The notes under the pieces: model-generated
Database searches by the model: none
Told to the model about the DNA's origin: nothing
The model's input: only the letters and a program-made list of their open reading frames with translations
Program-made: the position numbers and the translations under genes
From: Pseudevernia furfuracea
Taxonomy: Eukaryota > Ascomycota > Lecanoromycetes > Lecanorales > Parmeliaceae
Direction of reading: 5' to 3'
Assembly: GCA_022315425.1 (NCBI GenBank)
Contig: JAIUPT010000050.1
Coordinates: 310,001 to 374,000, forward strand
DNA: 64,000 bases
Shown: in pieces, positions 43,801 to 56,080 of the stretch
Numbering within the stretch: the stretch's first letter is position 1
Layout of the letters: the number at the start of each line of letters is the position of its first letter

Positions 43801-45848
43801 TACGCATTGGCGCCTCCTACAATAACCTTTCATGCCACGCAGACGATCTCGCAGCAAGAGAAGTTCTGTTTTCTGCCCATCATGGTCATGAATGGGATTG
43901 CCATACAAGGCCATCCTGCCCAATCGGCCTTCCAGATGAGAGAATATCCCTATCGATGTTTCCGCCGTTTAGATACATATGGTCCGAAGCTATACGTGTT
44001 CAAACCAAAGTCGTGCCGAACATAAAAAGATAGTTATTGTTGGGCCTAGTGTGGGGGTTCTACTGCGCAGTTTCTACTGACAAGGTCTAGAAGTCACAAC
44101 CTCGCTTATCAGCACAAAGCTCTTGGTGCCGCTCAACCAATGGTCAAGAAAGCTAAGTTGAGCACTGGTTGGAAGATTACTACCGGTAAACCCATTAATG
44201 GGTACAGCAAATTATAAGAGAAGCGAAAAAGACCCAACACTCACGTCGAGCCACCGCTATAACCTGGCTGCCGAACCCTATCGTCCGAGAACGTCTTCAC
44301 AACACCTTCAGTCTGCCCTCTGGAAATAGCTCGGCTTGATGCTGATACAGTCCTGGCACCACGGACGCCAGTATTGCCGACACCGTATTCAGTCACTGAT
44401 TGATTTTCGTCGTTGGGCATGCCTTACCAGCTCAGCAAGTTCGCTCTTTGCCTCTCTTGGTCACATACATGCAAAAGACACTTCACTTCGGTGCTAGATT
44501 TCAAACTAGCAGCGCCGATGAGCTTTCGGTGATGCCTCTTGTCCCCCGGTTCTTGTGTTTGGACGTGCTGACTTAGTCCTAGAAAGGCTTCTAAATAGCC
44601 TGTCCACGTGTTTTCCTACTACCAGTCCTGCATCAGCAGAGTGCACGAGCCTCCTCCACCCGCACGCAGAAACCGGAGCCTACTGGAAAGAAATTCTACT
44701 ACGGTCCTTTATAGCGATAGCTGTCAATGCCTAGCGACAAGCGATGAAAGCTACCAGTTGGAAAAAATATTTTCATGGATATCGTACATTGTACGACTAA
44801 TCACGTCCTTCGAAGCTCGATACTGTGTTAGTATTCTCTGTTGCATTGCTAACGCTCATAGCAGTGTCGACCATACAAAGCGTTGGTCTCGACTGGACGT
44901 GCGTTTTACCTCCGTTCTTTCCTTCCTGCTTTAGGTCTCATCGCTTACTTGTGTGCAAAATTAGTATCCTCTCTCTTGTCTCCCGCTTTATCCTCAAACA
45001 CCATATACTTCTCAACACTGCGTCCGAACGCCACGAACTTCCAGCTTACTTAATTCCAACTTTCGAAGAACCTTCTCGAGTACTCGTGGGACGGGTTAAG
45101 CGCCGTCTAGAGTATCCTGATCGTGACACGACATGAAATTACGAGGCTTTGGTCCTGCGCGAATCAACACATTCTACAACTACGCCACGCTCCACCCCCC
45201 TTGGTAGGTCTTTTGCCGCTTCTGTTTGAGACGCTGATCTTTCTGACCTAGTAAATAATAGAAGCTTGTGGTCGACAACCACGTTCTGTTCTCAATCAGC
45301 TCAGAACTACTATACCATTGTCACCGGCGAGACTTTGCGGCTGTCGGCAGCGACTTCATATCTACCTCCTCTCTCCCACTTCGCTAGCAGCGATCTACCT
45401 TCTATACTATTCGACGCACGTCTCCAGGCCTGTTTGGGCGTTGTGGACACGAAAAGAGCAGGGATACGGACATGGTAGATTCTAATAGCCCTTAGTTAGC
45501 TATTTTCGCAAAAAGAACAAAACACATGCCTGGACTTATGATACTGGATTTAGTCATACGAGAGGAATAGTACAAGGCCATTCAAGAAACTTTTATTGAG
45601 AAAGGTTGCTTTCCCCTAGATATCTAGCTACCAAGAGCCATAAAGGACATATCCAGATACTGGCTCACACCAGCTTCCGCGTTCCCACTCGAATCGAGCT
45701 CGAAGGAATACCAAGCTTATGTCCCATATTCCCACGCCCTTATCATCGAAGAGCTCTCCCTACTCTAGAAACCACCACGGTTGATATCCTTTGTAGCACT
45801 CATGCCCAATTTTGGCCCTGCGATGACGCCGGCTTGTATTGACAACCG
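37871..45848. other. Eight kilobases without a supportable gene
   Basis: Many short frames on both strands have no splice pattern or motif; most are under 130 codons. Some look faintly protein-like (minus 40552..40758, plus 43662..44033, plus 44825..45136) and may be very old gene remnants. A repeated tgcagggactgca motif occurs at about 41953 and 42228. No transposon ends, tRNA or tandem array was recognised. Confidence 0.45.
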
Positions 45849-45945
45849 CTCCATTGATTCAGAGTCCACGGTGGTCCCTGTGATTGTTGTATTGGCAACC
45901 GCTCCATTGATTCACAGTCCATGGTGGTCCCTGTGATTGTATGCC
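45845..45945. repeat. Tandem duplication of about 52 bp
   Basis: The segment accgctccattgattcagag followed by tccacggtggtccctgtgattg is repeated once immediately to the right, with only a few substitutions (agagtccacgg versus acagtccatgg). It covers the 3' end of the minus-strand frame ending at 45859. Confidence 0.8.
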
Positions 45946-47343
45946 TTGTGTTTCCGAAAGGTCTGCAGGCTGATGCGGCAGCTGATGATTGCCAAGGCTC
46001 GAAGGCGGTGGAGCATAGCTGTTTTGATACCCGTTTTGAGCTTGATACGTGTAGTCTGGGAAGTTTGGTCCAGAGGCTGACGCAGACTGGGTTTGTGGAG
46101 TCATGTAAGATAGCCCAGTGCCCGCCATTGAGGGTGCCAAGTGACTGTATTTTCCATGAGCTGTGTTCGGAAGCGGCACGCTGGCGGTAGAAGCGTTTGT
46201 CGCCGTCAAGTAATTTGGGTACCAGATATTTGAGCCATTCATTTGCTGATGCTGGGTGTTGCGGGTTTGTTTGGGCAGAAGGATCGATGGTGGATGTATG
46301 CTCGTAAAGGGGGTAGCATTTCGTTGCGACCAGACCGTTGGGTATTCGAGCACGCTTGGTGAAGGCACGGCAGGGCCATGGGAGGAATCGAAACCATTAC
46401 GGGCCTGGGTGCTGATGTTCTGTCAGTGAGGGGCCTAGGGAAGCAGTAGAGATCATACATTGTAGAACACTGAGTTTGTCCATTGCAGTGACCGATGTTT
46501 TCATATGGTCCTTGATGCTCATCTCTTTGAGCTACCGAGGGATGGGCGCTAGACCTCTTAGTATTGCCAGCGGGAAGTGAGAAATCTGGCGTACGGATGG
46601 CTTTCATTCGATTTATACTTTCTCCAATTTCCCACCACCTGATCCCACTCAACCCAGATTGGCACGTTGGAAATATCTGTAGGTATAGGAAGACCACGGC
46701 CCTTTTCATGAGGTCGAACCTTCCAAGCTGTCTTTCCCAAGGTATTCCAATGTCGTGAACGGCTTTTCCATGATTTCACCCTGCAGCGAATCCTATCGTT
46801 AGCCAGCTTCTAGTGAGTGAATAGGGGCCGAGCTTACTCGGCCCTGAAATTGTAGTCGTAGCCGGCGGATTCTAAGACCCCAGTCAATTCGTCCATCTTG
46901 GCTTTGACTTCGAATATCGGGCGTTTTTCGACAAGGTGCCATTGGAAGAACTGTCTTCGAGATATTTCGAGCCTCGAGGTCAATTCCGTATGAATACCAG
47001 GCATCGGTTGAAATAGTTTCTGGGTCTCTGCTGTAGAATTGATAGGGCTCTCTCGGTTTGTGACCCCTATTCTGTAGGGAGATTATGGGGACATTAACTA
47101 ATATATCGAACTCCAATGAACGTAAAAAGAGCGCAAGGAGACGGCGGTGTACCGATGACGCATCTTACTTGTGATGTTACTGCTGCTTGAAACGAATTCT
47201 TGCATGAGCCCGTAAATTGATGGCAAATCTATGCATGTAGGTTTCCGAAGTGGAACTATGGCCAGATGGCGGTATGAGGGGCGATGTCCCTGGCTTACAT
47301 TGCGTCTGCAGTCTACATAGCAGAGAGAAACAACTTCCTGCAA
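45859..47343 (-). CDS. Putative multi-exon gene of unknown function
   Basis: Several minus-strand blocks join at good splice sites. One block near 47100-46842 reads ETISTDAWYSYGIDLEARNI and ends IRRLRLQFQGR at a GTAAGC donor. A 45 bp intron ends CGATAG, and the next block continues in phase as DSLQGEIMEKPFTTLEYLGK. Further on, SNVPIWVEWDQVVGNWRKYK (about 46680-46590) reads to a TAA. A Gln/Asn/Pro/Ser-rich frame (46368..45859, for example YTYQAQNGYQNSYAPPPSSL) may be a C-terminal activation-type region. Not all joins could be made in phase, so the exact model and completeness are uncertain. No family is recognised. Confidence 0.42.
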
Positions 47344-49560
47344 TCGGAACTAGAATGGTCTGTCATAGCGCATCATTGTCAAGAGGATGTAAAGTACAAT
47401 TCGACACCACCCAGCCGCCAAATATGTTATACGAATGCCAAATATTCGCGCATTCTTTTACAACCGCTGTATAGTACCCTGAGCGGGTCTAAAGGTCTTC
47501 TGAGAGCCAAATCCACAAATTGAATCGGGCTAGAAGCTCTGGATTACAACATGCAGCGGCACTAAGGCAGCGTATGCAGAAAATGCCAATCAATACTGCT
47601 ACTCAGAAACGCTCTCAACGGAAATTTAGCTAGGCAGTAACGATCCTATTAAAACTTGTCGATTGTTCCCAGGCCTTTTCTACTGCTTTGGCGGTGAACG
47701 AGCCGCTCGAGTGCAAATTCTTCATTTTCCACACAACATAAGGTCCGTCGATACCAAGGGTATGGGAACTATGGTCATCAAAGTCAGATGCGGTCAAGAG
47801 AAAATGCGGTCAAGGAAATCTTCTGAAAGTCGTCAAGACTTTGTGAATCCCGGGGGCTCGCGTGGATCCCGTCCCTTTTTGAAAAGTCAAGACTCTCAGC
47901 CTCACAGTATCTGCCTCGCGGGACTCTTCCAACAAATAGCTGTAATGAGTCTTTGATGTGCATCAGACACTGGCTTGTGAGATGAGGTAGGAGGCTTACA
48001 AGCTAAAGCAAACAACCTGGTTAAGAAATTCTTTCCAATTCCCTTCAAACGAATCAGACCCACAGGATCATCAGCGGCGGTTGGATGGCGTACAGCCGTG
48101 CAGACTATGAAGTTCTGTTATATCCCTCAGGACGCTAGGGCTGGGAAGAAGGCCCGCACCCATCCCTAGTTCGGAGATGAGCATGTTTATTCTAGCCGTA
48201 GGTCGATCCTTGCTCCGAAGTCAACAAAGCCGATTGAACGACAAACATGAAGCGAATGCAAGGTACGGGTGAAATTGGAAAAAGGCCGAGAATTGGTGGA
48301 TGGGTAGATGCGTTGTAAGTATACCCGTCTTGACTGGAACTCGTCGTGAAGAAGGACCCGTGCATTGGGCGTCCTCCGCGGAACGCTCTGAACAAATGAT
48401 AGCTAGGCATGTCAGGGGGCGGTGACATTGATGTTTACTTCTTTTGCCCCGTCGGAGCTAAGCCATTGGACAGGTTATTACTGGGAGATCGTCGTTTGCT
48501 TTGACTTTACGTTCCCATGACTTATTGATTCCACTTCGAAGGTGACAGCAGCGACAAGGGTAGTTAGCAGCTCAATTTTGATCTCGACACGTTTCGAGCC
48601 CCTCCCTGAGATGCAGGGGTCAGTCAACCAGCAGGGGGTGTTACTTAGTAGGATGTAGGTCTTGCAAAGTATCCTCCACAGAGCTAAAGCATTCGATCCT
48701 CCGTTCCTTGTAGACTGCAGAAGCATACCTAGACTTACAAGAAGTTAAGTTACTCCAATCGTTGCTTTTCAGCGTCAGAGGAGGACCTCATGGTACCTGT
48801 ACGATGCATTTCTTTGAAATCGAGTGCGTTCCCACCCTGCGCACAGTATGCATATTCAGCCTTGTTAGATTCCGGGGCTCGGCTGGCAGTCCCGTCATTC
48901 TGACGCCCCTTCCCATAAACACTCGTGACTCAAGCACTAACGATCCCTGCCCAAGATGGCCAATTCATTTCTTGCTTGTCACTCACGATCAACGCCCAAG
49001 GAGACGGTCCAGCTAGAGCGTGTTCAGCATCAAACCACGCAAATTAGGCAACGAGGAGCTCCGTAAAACGACTGAGCGATCATCTGCACATAGGTAGTAT
49101 CCTTGCAGTCTTCGTAATATATTATGAGAAGGATTGTGTACGATCTTCAATGTCGCTTCACAGGGGAAGACAGTGTAGACGATTTGGTGCGGACGTCAGT
49201 ACCACGGAAGTACTATTATCGCTGTCCAAGGAGTAAAGATGCCAAAGGAAACTCCAGACACGGAAACCACGCGCCGCTTCCAAATACATGAACAAGAGCA
49301 GGGGTATACAGCATACGTTAGCTTATATCAATAAATGCATCGCACTGCATATGCAAAGCTGCATACCAGTGTTGGCAAAGGAGGGTTGGTGCTCAATATT
49401 GTCCTATCATTCCTCTATCTCCAATTTTAGGCCCAAAAACAGACCAGTCAACCAAAACTGACTCGGAGCTAGGTTGATATGGACGACTTCCGCACTTTCC
49501 CAGGATCAGTTCTCATTAGTCTTACAAACGCAACAATTACCAAACCCTCCAGCAACCTCG
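47344..49560. other. No gene supported
   Basis: Short overlapping frames only. The sequence has no visible repeats or transposon ends. Confidence 0.45.
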
Positions 49561-49569
49561 AGACACGTC

Positions 49570-50022
49570 ATGTCTACCTCAGAAAAGAAAGACAAAATCA
49601 AACACGAGCCTCGAAGCCCCCCTGACGACCGTCACGTTGGTGCTCAGGGGTTTGTGAACGCCATCGAAGGGCAGAGATACCGGTATGGAGGCTGGAGTCG
49701 CCTTTTTTCCCCATGAGAGATTGGAGGATTGCTGACGAAGGATGACAGACACGGGACTCAGGACTCGCGCAAACAATGCTCTTGGAAGGATGGTCCTCCA
49801 TCCATAGAACGATTCCTGGGTGAAGTCGGACCGTATAACGCGCTTCATATTCAGGAGGGCAGATACAAAGATTCGAAGAGCCACAAAACAAAGCCTGACA
49901 GTGCCAATGAGACTTCGGGGGACATACTGGGGTCTGGTCGGACCCGGAGGGGAGTGGAACACGTATGTCAACTGTCAAATGCATGTGGATACCCCTTCAC
50001 GTATCTGAGCAGCTGTGTCTAA
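49570..50022 (+). CDS. Possible small gene or remnant, unknown
   Basis: A frame from MSTSEKKDKIKHEPRSPPDD (49570) reaches a possible donor (GTATGG, about 49683). A TGACAG acceptor about 65 bp later leads to frames containing IERFLGEVGPYNALHIQEGR and, in another frame, GLVGPGGEWNTYVN. The pieces overlap in different frames, so splicing cannot be settled. No family is recognised; it could be a decayed gene. Confidence 0.22.
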
Positions 50023-52441
50023 CGCGAGAACCTCTAGTCACCCCCAAAACTACTCTGAGACCGTCGAGAAACAAAATTACTCACCAAAAAGTTGATGGGA
50101 AAATAGTCGAATGTGTGGGACGGTTTTGTCACTTGTGAGATATTGGAGGTGACAAGACTACATTGTATTGGAAGGAACCAATACCTTTGAAGGGATTGTG
50201 ATGCTTTATTTCATCACCCGGCGAGATGCACCTTCCTTTGCTGAGCTTGTATTTGAAAGCAAAGCCCCAGCAGGATGGGAAAGCTTCACGAGGGTTGAAT
50301 ATTTTTTCATCAATACAACATCTGTTGCTTTTCTTACGGGAGAACTAGAATGAATGTCTCTTTGTCTCGATAGCTACAGGTAGACTAAGAAAAGCAAGAC
50401 CAATTTTTTCATGTGTCCCATACCTACAGCCAATATTGCTGGTCGATGATGTATGCCGGCTCAAATCTTGCCAAGCGTTTCGTTCCGAAGAGGAGCCGAC
50501 ACCTCCGCCACTACTCGTATAAGGACCAAGGCCAAGCTCCGGCAACATACTAAAGTCTGGCTTCTGACCACCGCACGGCACCGCAGGTCAATTGGTCTGA
50601 TTATATACTCTGTGGAGGATGAACCAAGATCCCGCCTCCAGTGATCGTGAATAATGTCCGAGACCATATGATCGATCAGCCCACCCTTGCACTGGAACTA
50701 CCGTGCCCTCATTCTCCCACAAAGGATTGCCACCATCTAGATGGCGCTTTGGGATCACTAAAATGAGGACCATCTTCAAACACGACCCTCAAATCAATTT
50801 CGAGCATTCCACATCCGCTTGAAACTTGGTCAAAAGGTTCGAGTATCAGATATTCAAATATGACATGTCGCGATTATTGAACATATTTTTCCAGACTTCA
50901 CGCTCAACCTTGCGAAGCGTTCGAAATGATCCACAAAGCATAACATGACTGAGTCTTGTCGGTTGCTTGATACATTTTCCCAAAAACATCCTCTGGCTCT
51001 GCCTTAGCAGCTACTTCTCCCGGGGCTCTTATCGATTGGACTGTTGCGCCACAGCAATCCAAAGCAAACGAAACACCACGGTTCCCTGGACCCTCCTAGT
51101 GCAACACTATCATTTCTTGATCCAGGAGGGGGGAGAGGGGAAAACATGATGCTCATGGAAAATGTCACCCCTGTCAGGAACAGAGACCACCGTTCTTATA
51201 CGACAAGGGGACCCTGTCTTGGGGGCTATCCGTTAACATAGGGCGTTAGTGCCCGCCCCCAAAATTTCGCATGGTCAGGGCCTGGTTAACGTTGCGTCTT
51301 GAATTCTTCAGTGATGGACATCGCCTAATTAAGGCCCCCTGAGTTGTACCTTCTTGGTAATTGGCTAGGCACAGTGCCGTCGAACATCTGTACGACGTGT
51401 AGAGCGTGAGCTTCGATATTCGCGCACCTCAATGGATCCGCTCACGATCAATATCTGCTTTTGTCTCTTACTGACTTGACTCCGATCAGCTGGCTGCGAC
51501 TGGCTGCGACTGGCTACTTGCATCCCGGGCCACTGGTATTGAATGATATGTTGAAATGAAATAACTTTGATACTCAATTACGATATGTCACTCCCTTCCT
51601 ATGTTGGTCTTCGACTTTTTGCGTACCCCGTAGGCCGTAGCAGCCGAGGCGGCGTCTTTGTACCGCTCGGTGGCTTTTTTGAGTCGGGGAAGCGGGGATA
51701 GCATTATCCTGCCGCTTCCACGTGAGAATACGAACCTGGTTTGTCGGCCGTCGGCATGTCATAAGGCTTAGCGCTACAGCCATTTGATAGGCGACACAGG
51801 CTCGACCAGGGTAGCCCGCGATCAGCCTAAAACTTGCTGTTCCTGGCCCTCAGCTCTACCGTCATGTACCGCCGATGCCTATCATTCTCATTTTGGAGAC
51901 TCTCTAACATTATTAGGCTTGTAAGGAATCGCTTTGAACCCGTGTCTATAGGAAAGGAAATTCCAACTGTGACCTCTCCTGTATACTCACAAACGACCGA
52001 TTGATAGTGCATCTGAGATCACCAAAGACTTTGTGGATAGACCCTTGTGGTTTTGACCGATTCCTGAAAATCGACTGCCTTGTTGTGGAGGGGGGAGGCT
52101 TTCGTCATTGGTTGGTCAATTCATTTCAGCTGGCCCTCCTATCCCTTGTCTGGTCTAAGCTTGTGCCTCGTTACCCGACTAGACTGAATGCGTCGTACCA
52201 CTCCTTGCATTTCTGTAAGTTCGATCTAGACTGAGATTGTCTTGAAATATTTTGGAATCGGTCGACACGTTTGCAAACATGATCTGGTTCTAGGCGCATT
52301 TGGCGCTATGTACACCCGTCCCACCAATGGAAAGATCGGCTTACTTGGCCCGCTGACCCGATCATCGAAGTCCCCCTGTTTCTTTGATGCAGGGCGAGCC
52401 TCCGAAGTGGTGACTATGATGCTGCCTACTGCCTCGTCTTA
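50023..52441. other. No gene supported
   Basis: Weak frames on both strands. A small tandem ctggctgcga repeat occurs at about 51489-51512. Nothing else is recognised. Confidence 0.45.
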
Positions 52442-54052
52442 GTGGGGCCTAGTGACTTAATGAATAAAAAAAACCCGAAGTTGACTTCTCTTCGCCCGCC
52501 CTCACGTCATGAAAATGCAAGTTCTAAACTACTAGCCGCTGATAAGGACATCGTATTGGATGCCACTAGACACGGAATTCTTCATAAGGACGCCGATGCA
52601 TATCTTTCCCAATCTGGCTTACTGACTCTCAAGTTTGCCCGACTATCGCGGGACCGCACGTTGAACTTCGATGAGACTCTCCACTTTGCCAAAGCCATCA
52701 AAATGTCTCGTCTCGTCTCTCCTAAAATGGAAGTCTGGCGTCTGCCCTGTAGACTAGAGCGCCTTTGCTATAGGAGCTGGATCTTCCACTTTACACTCGG
52801 TGGCCTTGTCTACTTACATTCCATCCACCAGGGGCCAAAGAGGAGACATCACCACATCTAATCCCAAGACGATGAACTCTCGATCCTTAGTCATGATAGA
52901 GCTACCGGAGAGATCCTGCTCTCCCCAGGTACTCGGAAACATACACGGCCAAGTGAGAGAATTCTTCGACAGGTTGTCGAGTGGGCTTAGGGAGTCCACA
53001 GGTCACCATCTCAGAGTAACGTGAGTCTATAAATCAGCAGCCCAAAAATCCTCAGCTGACGTTCTGGCTTATGATAGGATCGGTCCTTGGGAAGCTGAGC
53101 GTCGTGGGTGGGCCGGAGGATGTTCGGTCGAGATGCCCCACAGCTCGCAAAACCATGCTTTTACCTCAACAACATTGTCCCTGGAAGAAGGCTTTGCTAG
53201 ACAAGCTGCCTTAAGGGCTAGCCCGGCACATGGTGGTGGAGTGCATAGGTATGTCTCCAATACCTACAATTGCTCTTAGGAGTAACTGATTGATCCAGCT
53301 TGCTCCAGCAACAAGGCCTCGACGGGCAAGCCTTTATTGGGGAGAGCCGTAGTCTTGAACAACGCTCGCCACAAGTCGGGGACCTCGAAGATCAAGATAT
53401 TCTATTCCCGTCAGTGCCCAATCTCCTCTGTGTCATAACATCCTTGAAGAATATCTTACACGTTTCCATCTCAGCGACCACAACTTCGGAATGTCTTTCG
53501 ATGCCTCGTCCTCACCATTTGCGGGACAATCCCACTTCTATCGAAATTCACTTGGGGAATTCGATGCCAATGGCCAACCGATACCAATATCGCATCAATT
53601 GTTGCCACCTAACGCCGCGAGCCCCTCAGATACCCGAGAAAGTCCTATTGGTCCTCAAATTGGTGACGAGACCCTGATTCGCCGGGCCGCCAATAACCTT
53701 GCCGCAAGACCAGTCTCGAAATATGGGCACTCCCAAGATAATTCATACCCAGGACTGCAGTGGGAGCCTCTGCGTTCTTCAGCCGATTATCTTGCCTCTG
53801 AACCTTGTAAGCCAAACAAGTCGTACTCTCAGTCTCACAAGCGAGATTAGGAGAAAATCTCGAGTCCGGGCTACACGTTTAGCCTTCAAGGGGGCTTTGC
53901 TCCAATTAGAGGACAAAACCCCACAATATTCGGGCTCGGTGTGTCTAGAGGGACGGGCTCGCAGTACAGGATGGGTGCAAGAACCCTCGATATACTACAG
54001 AACTGCGATAGCTATTGCATCTATCGCAGGCAATTCTGTTCGTGCCGATTGA
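52442..54052 (+). CDS. Putative multi-exon gene(s) of unknown function
   Basis: The best-supported part is three exons. The first ends VREFFDRLSSGLRESTGHHL at 53021 with donor GTGAGT. The second (about 53079-53248) reads IGPWEAERRGWAGGCSVEMP and ends at donor GTATGT. The third continues in phase from acceptor GATCCAG as SLLQQQGLDGQAFIGESRSL. Both introns keep the frame, which argues for a true gene. A downstream frame (53491..53850) reads like a disordered regulatory region (SFDASSSPFAGQSHFYRNSL). An upstream frame (52442..52861, with RHGILHKDADAYLSQSGLLT) may be a separate or 5' part. Exact ends, and whether one or two loci exist, are unknown, and no domain is recognised. Confidence 0.4.
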
Positions 54053-55173
54053 TGATAGCCAGGAACACCTTTTAAGATCTAATAGAATTTGACATACCTT
54101 CACCTTCTACGAAACATCTTGCGCTTCAAGACCGATTTGAGACCCTATTGATGAATCATAGTCTGTCCCCTTCCCCTGCACGACATCTGGCTACACCTGA
54201 TGGCCACGTCACTTCTGAGTATCGCCAACTAAGCAGCTGTGCAATAGCAAGGCCAAGATAAATGACTCTACGTCCTCTTCCGCACAGTGCCATCGCAGAT
54301 TTCTCTTGTAATTCATCGCGATAGGTCCCGCCATCTTCGATTTGTTCTAAGCATGAACCCCTCCAAAACATTTGTCAGAATATCCCAAGGAGCCTTGCCC
54401 CCTACCGTATTCCTTGTATCTCCAGGAATACCGCTCACTGCCGGTGTGGTATCCTCGGAAGTGTTAGCCACTGCCGCATCCGTCGTACTCTCATGGATAC
54501 TTTCACCTCGCGACGCCACTCACCCTGAGTGGCGAGATGCTCGCTCGCAAGATCCTCATTCGTGGTGGGAACAGGGACGGCGAGTGTGGTGCCCAGAAGG
54601 AAAAGCTGAGCGGAAAGTGATAATCTTCTCCAGCTTCCCATCCTTTCAAATCCCAAAACGACTGAGTACGAGTATCCAACCCCAAGGTCTACCCGGAATC
54701 TCATGGAACTCCCAACCACTTATACTCACATTCAATGCGTCAGTTTGCAGCTAGGAAAAGAAATATAGAATCGGAAGAAGCATTAAGGAACTCTTCCAGT
54801 CCAGAATACAATACTACCAGTCGACGACTGGCGCAGAGTGCGCTCGATGATGCCGTTGCGTCGACTTGAGCGTGGCCAAAGACTGACCACGTTCCATCGT
54901 TCCGAAGCGGAGCCGCCTGTTCACCTCACCTCCAACATATTCGCTCCGTCCTCCCGTCACTCCTAGAGCAAGCTCATTGATCGACCGTAAACACATTCTT
55001 AACCCATTCGTCTTCCCATGCTGGGATAGAACGCACACATCAGCGCAAACATGAGGCCACACACTTGATGTGAATAGTGGTTGGGCCGCCGTTCCGAGGC
55101 CAGGCTAGGATGCAAATAGAGGGTTCTGAATAGGCTTGTTCTCGTGCCCTAGCGCTGGTATACTCCCATGCTA
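54053..55173. other. No gene supported
   Basis: A plus frame 54287..54754 with Pro/Ser-rich sequence lacks motifs and overlaps minus frames of similar length. Left uncalled. Confidence 0.4.
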
Positions 55174-55734
55174 CTAGCAGTATTGACCTGAAGTGTAATC
55201 CTGAAGCAGATCAGGAATCTTGGGCGCTTTATCTGCTTCCTTTCCACTGTGGTCCTGTACACGACCGTAAATCAAATCTTTTGTGTTCATAGCGTCTGCA
55301 TCGTCAGGAAGGCACAATTGAATGAATGCTGTTGTACTTATCCCTTCCGATATGAATTGGACATTGTTGATGGCCAGACGCCCCCAGCACTTTCTGTTCA
55401 GCAGGCATCCATGAATTCGGGGCTCGAGGATCATAAGCTGAGTATCTTCAAACTCTGGCCACACGTCCGGTTCATTGGCATGGACATTATCGTAATAAGG
55501 CTTCAGTCTCTGTCGCAGCTTGGTATTCGCATTACAGACGGGTCAGCATTGACCCGAAGCCAGCGATTGGAATCTGACCTCGAAGAATTCTTCCTCATCA
55601 TGTACCTCCCGCAGCAGGTATTCAGATAAAGGGACTTCCGGCCCATGGACCTTGAATGACTTGATATCGATCATCACAGGACCTACTGCGTGATCATGAT
55701 GTGATCGTTGCAGGATGTGGGAGGACATTCGCAA
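55174..55734 (-). pseudogene. Fragment of a fungal AAA-ATPase N-terminal region
   Basis: Two minus-strand pieces follow each other. AVGPVMIDIKSFKVHGPEVP lies in the frame 55734..55543. EPRIHGCLLNRKCWGRLAIN, then NVQFISEG and IQLCLPDDADAMNTKDLIYG, are in 55464..55174. The pattern (GRVMIDIKTF-like, then a G-F-x-x-x-x-K-x-W-x-x-F/L segment, then a L-V-L-P-type strand) is that of the region preceding the ATPase domain in a large fungal AAA family. The fragment ends with LLQDYTSG just before the expected Walker A, and no GPPGxGKT follows, so this is a truncated remnant. The assignment comes from recalled family pattern. Confidence 0.42.
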
Positions 55735-56080
55735 GAGTCAAATTTGCAGATGAAGAGGCGGCCAAGGCAGCAGCTACACTAAATTCACAGCTTAACTAAC
55801 ACTGGACCAGTACATAATTAAACAAGGTTGTATGGAAACTGAAAGATGGACAAGCTACCTCGCGAGACTCGACCGATCAAAAGTTCCCGATAAGGGATCG
55901 TCACTCTGGACGTCAACCCACTGCGCAATTTTCGGATAGTACACGAGGCTGTGTGTCTCAGACATTTCGAATTCCATCTACTTCATTGACTCCAACTCTT
56001 TCGATCAAGGTATTCAATCAACCTACCACACCCTTCATTTGCTTCTCCCATCGCGTACTTCCTTCATCGCGCACTCCATA

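Noticed and set aside
36793..49560. CRISPR array, rRNA or telomeric repeat
   Set aside because: No regularly spaced repeats, rRNA-like conserved blocks or TTAGGG runs were seen; this is eukaryotic nuclear DNA.
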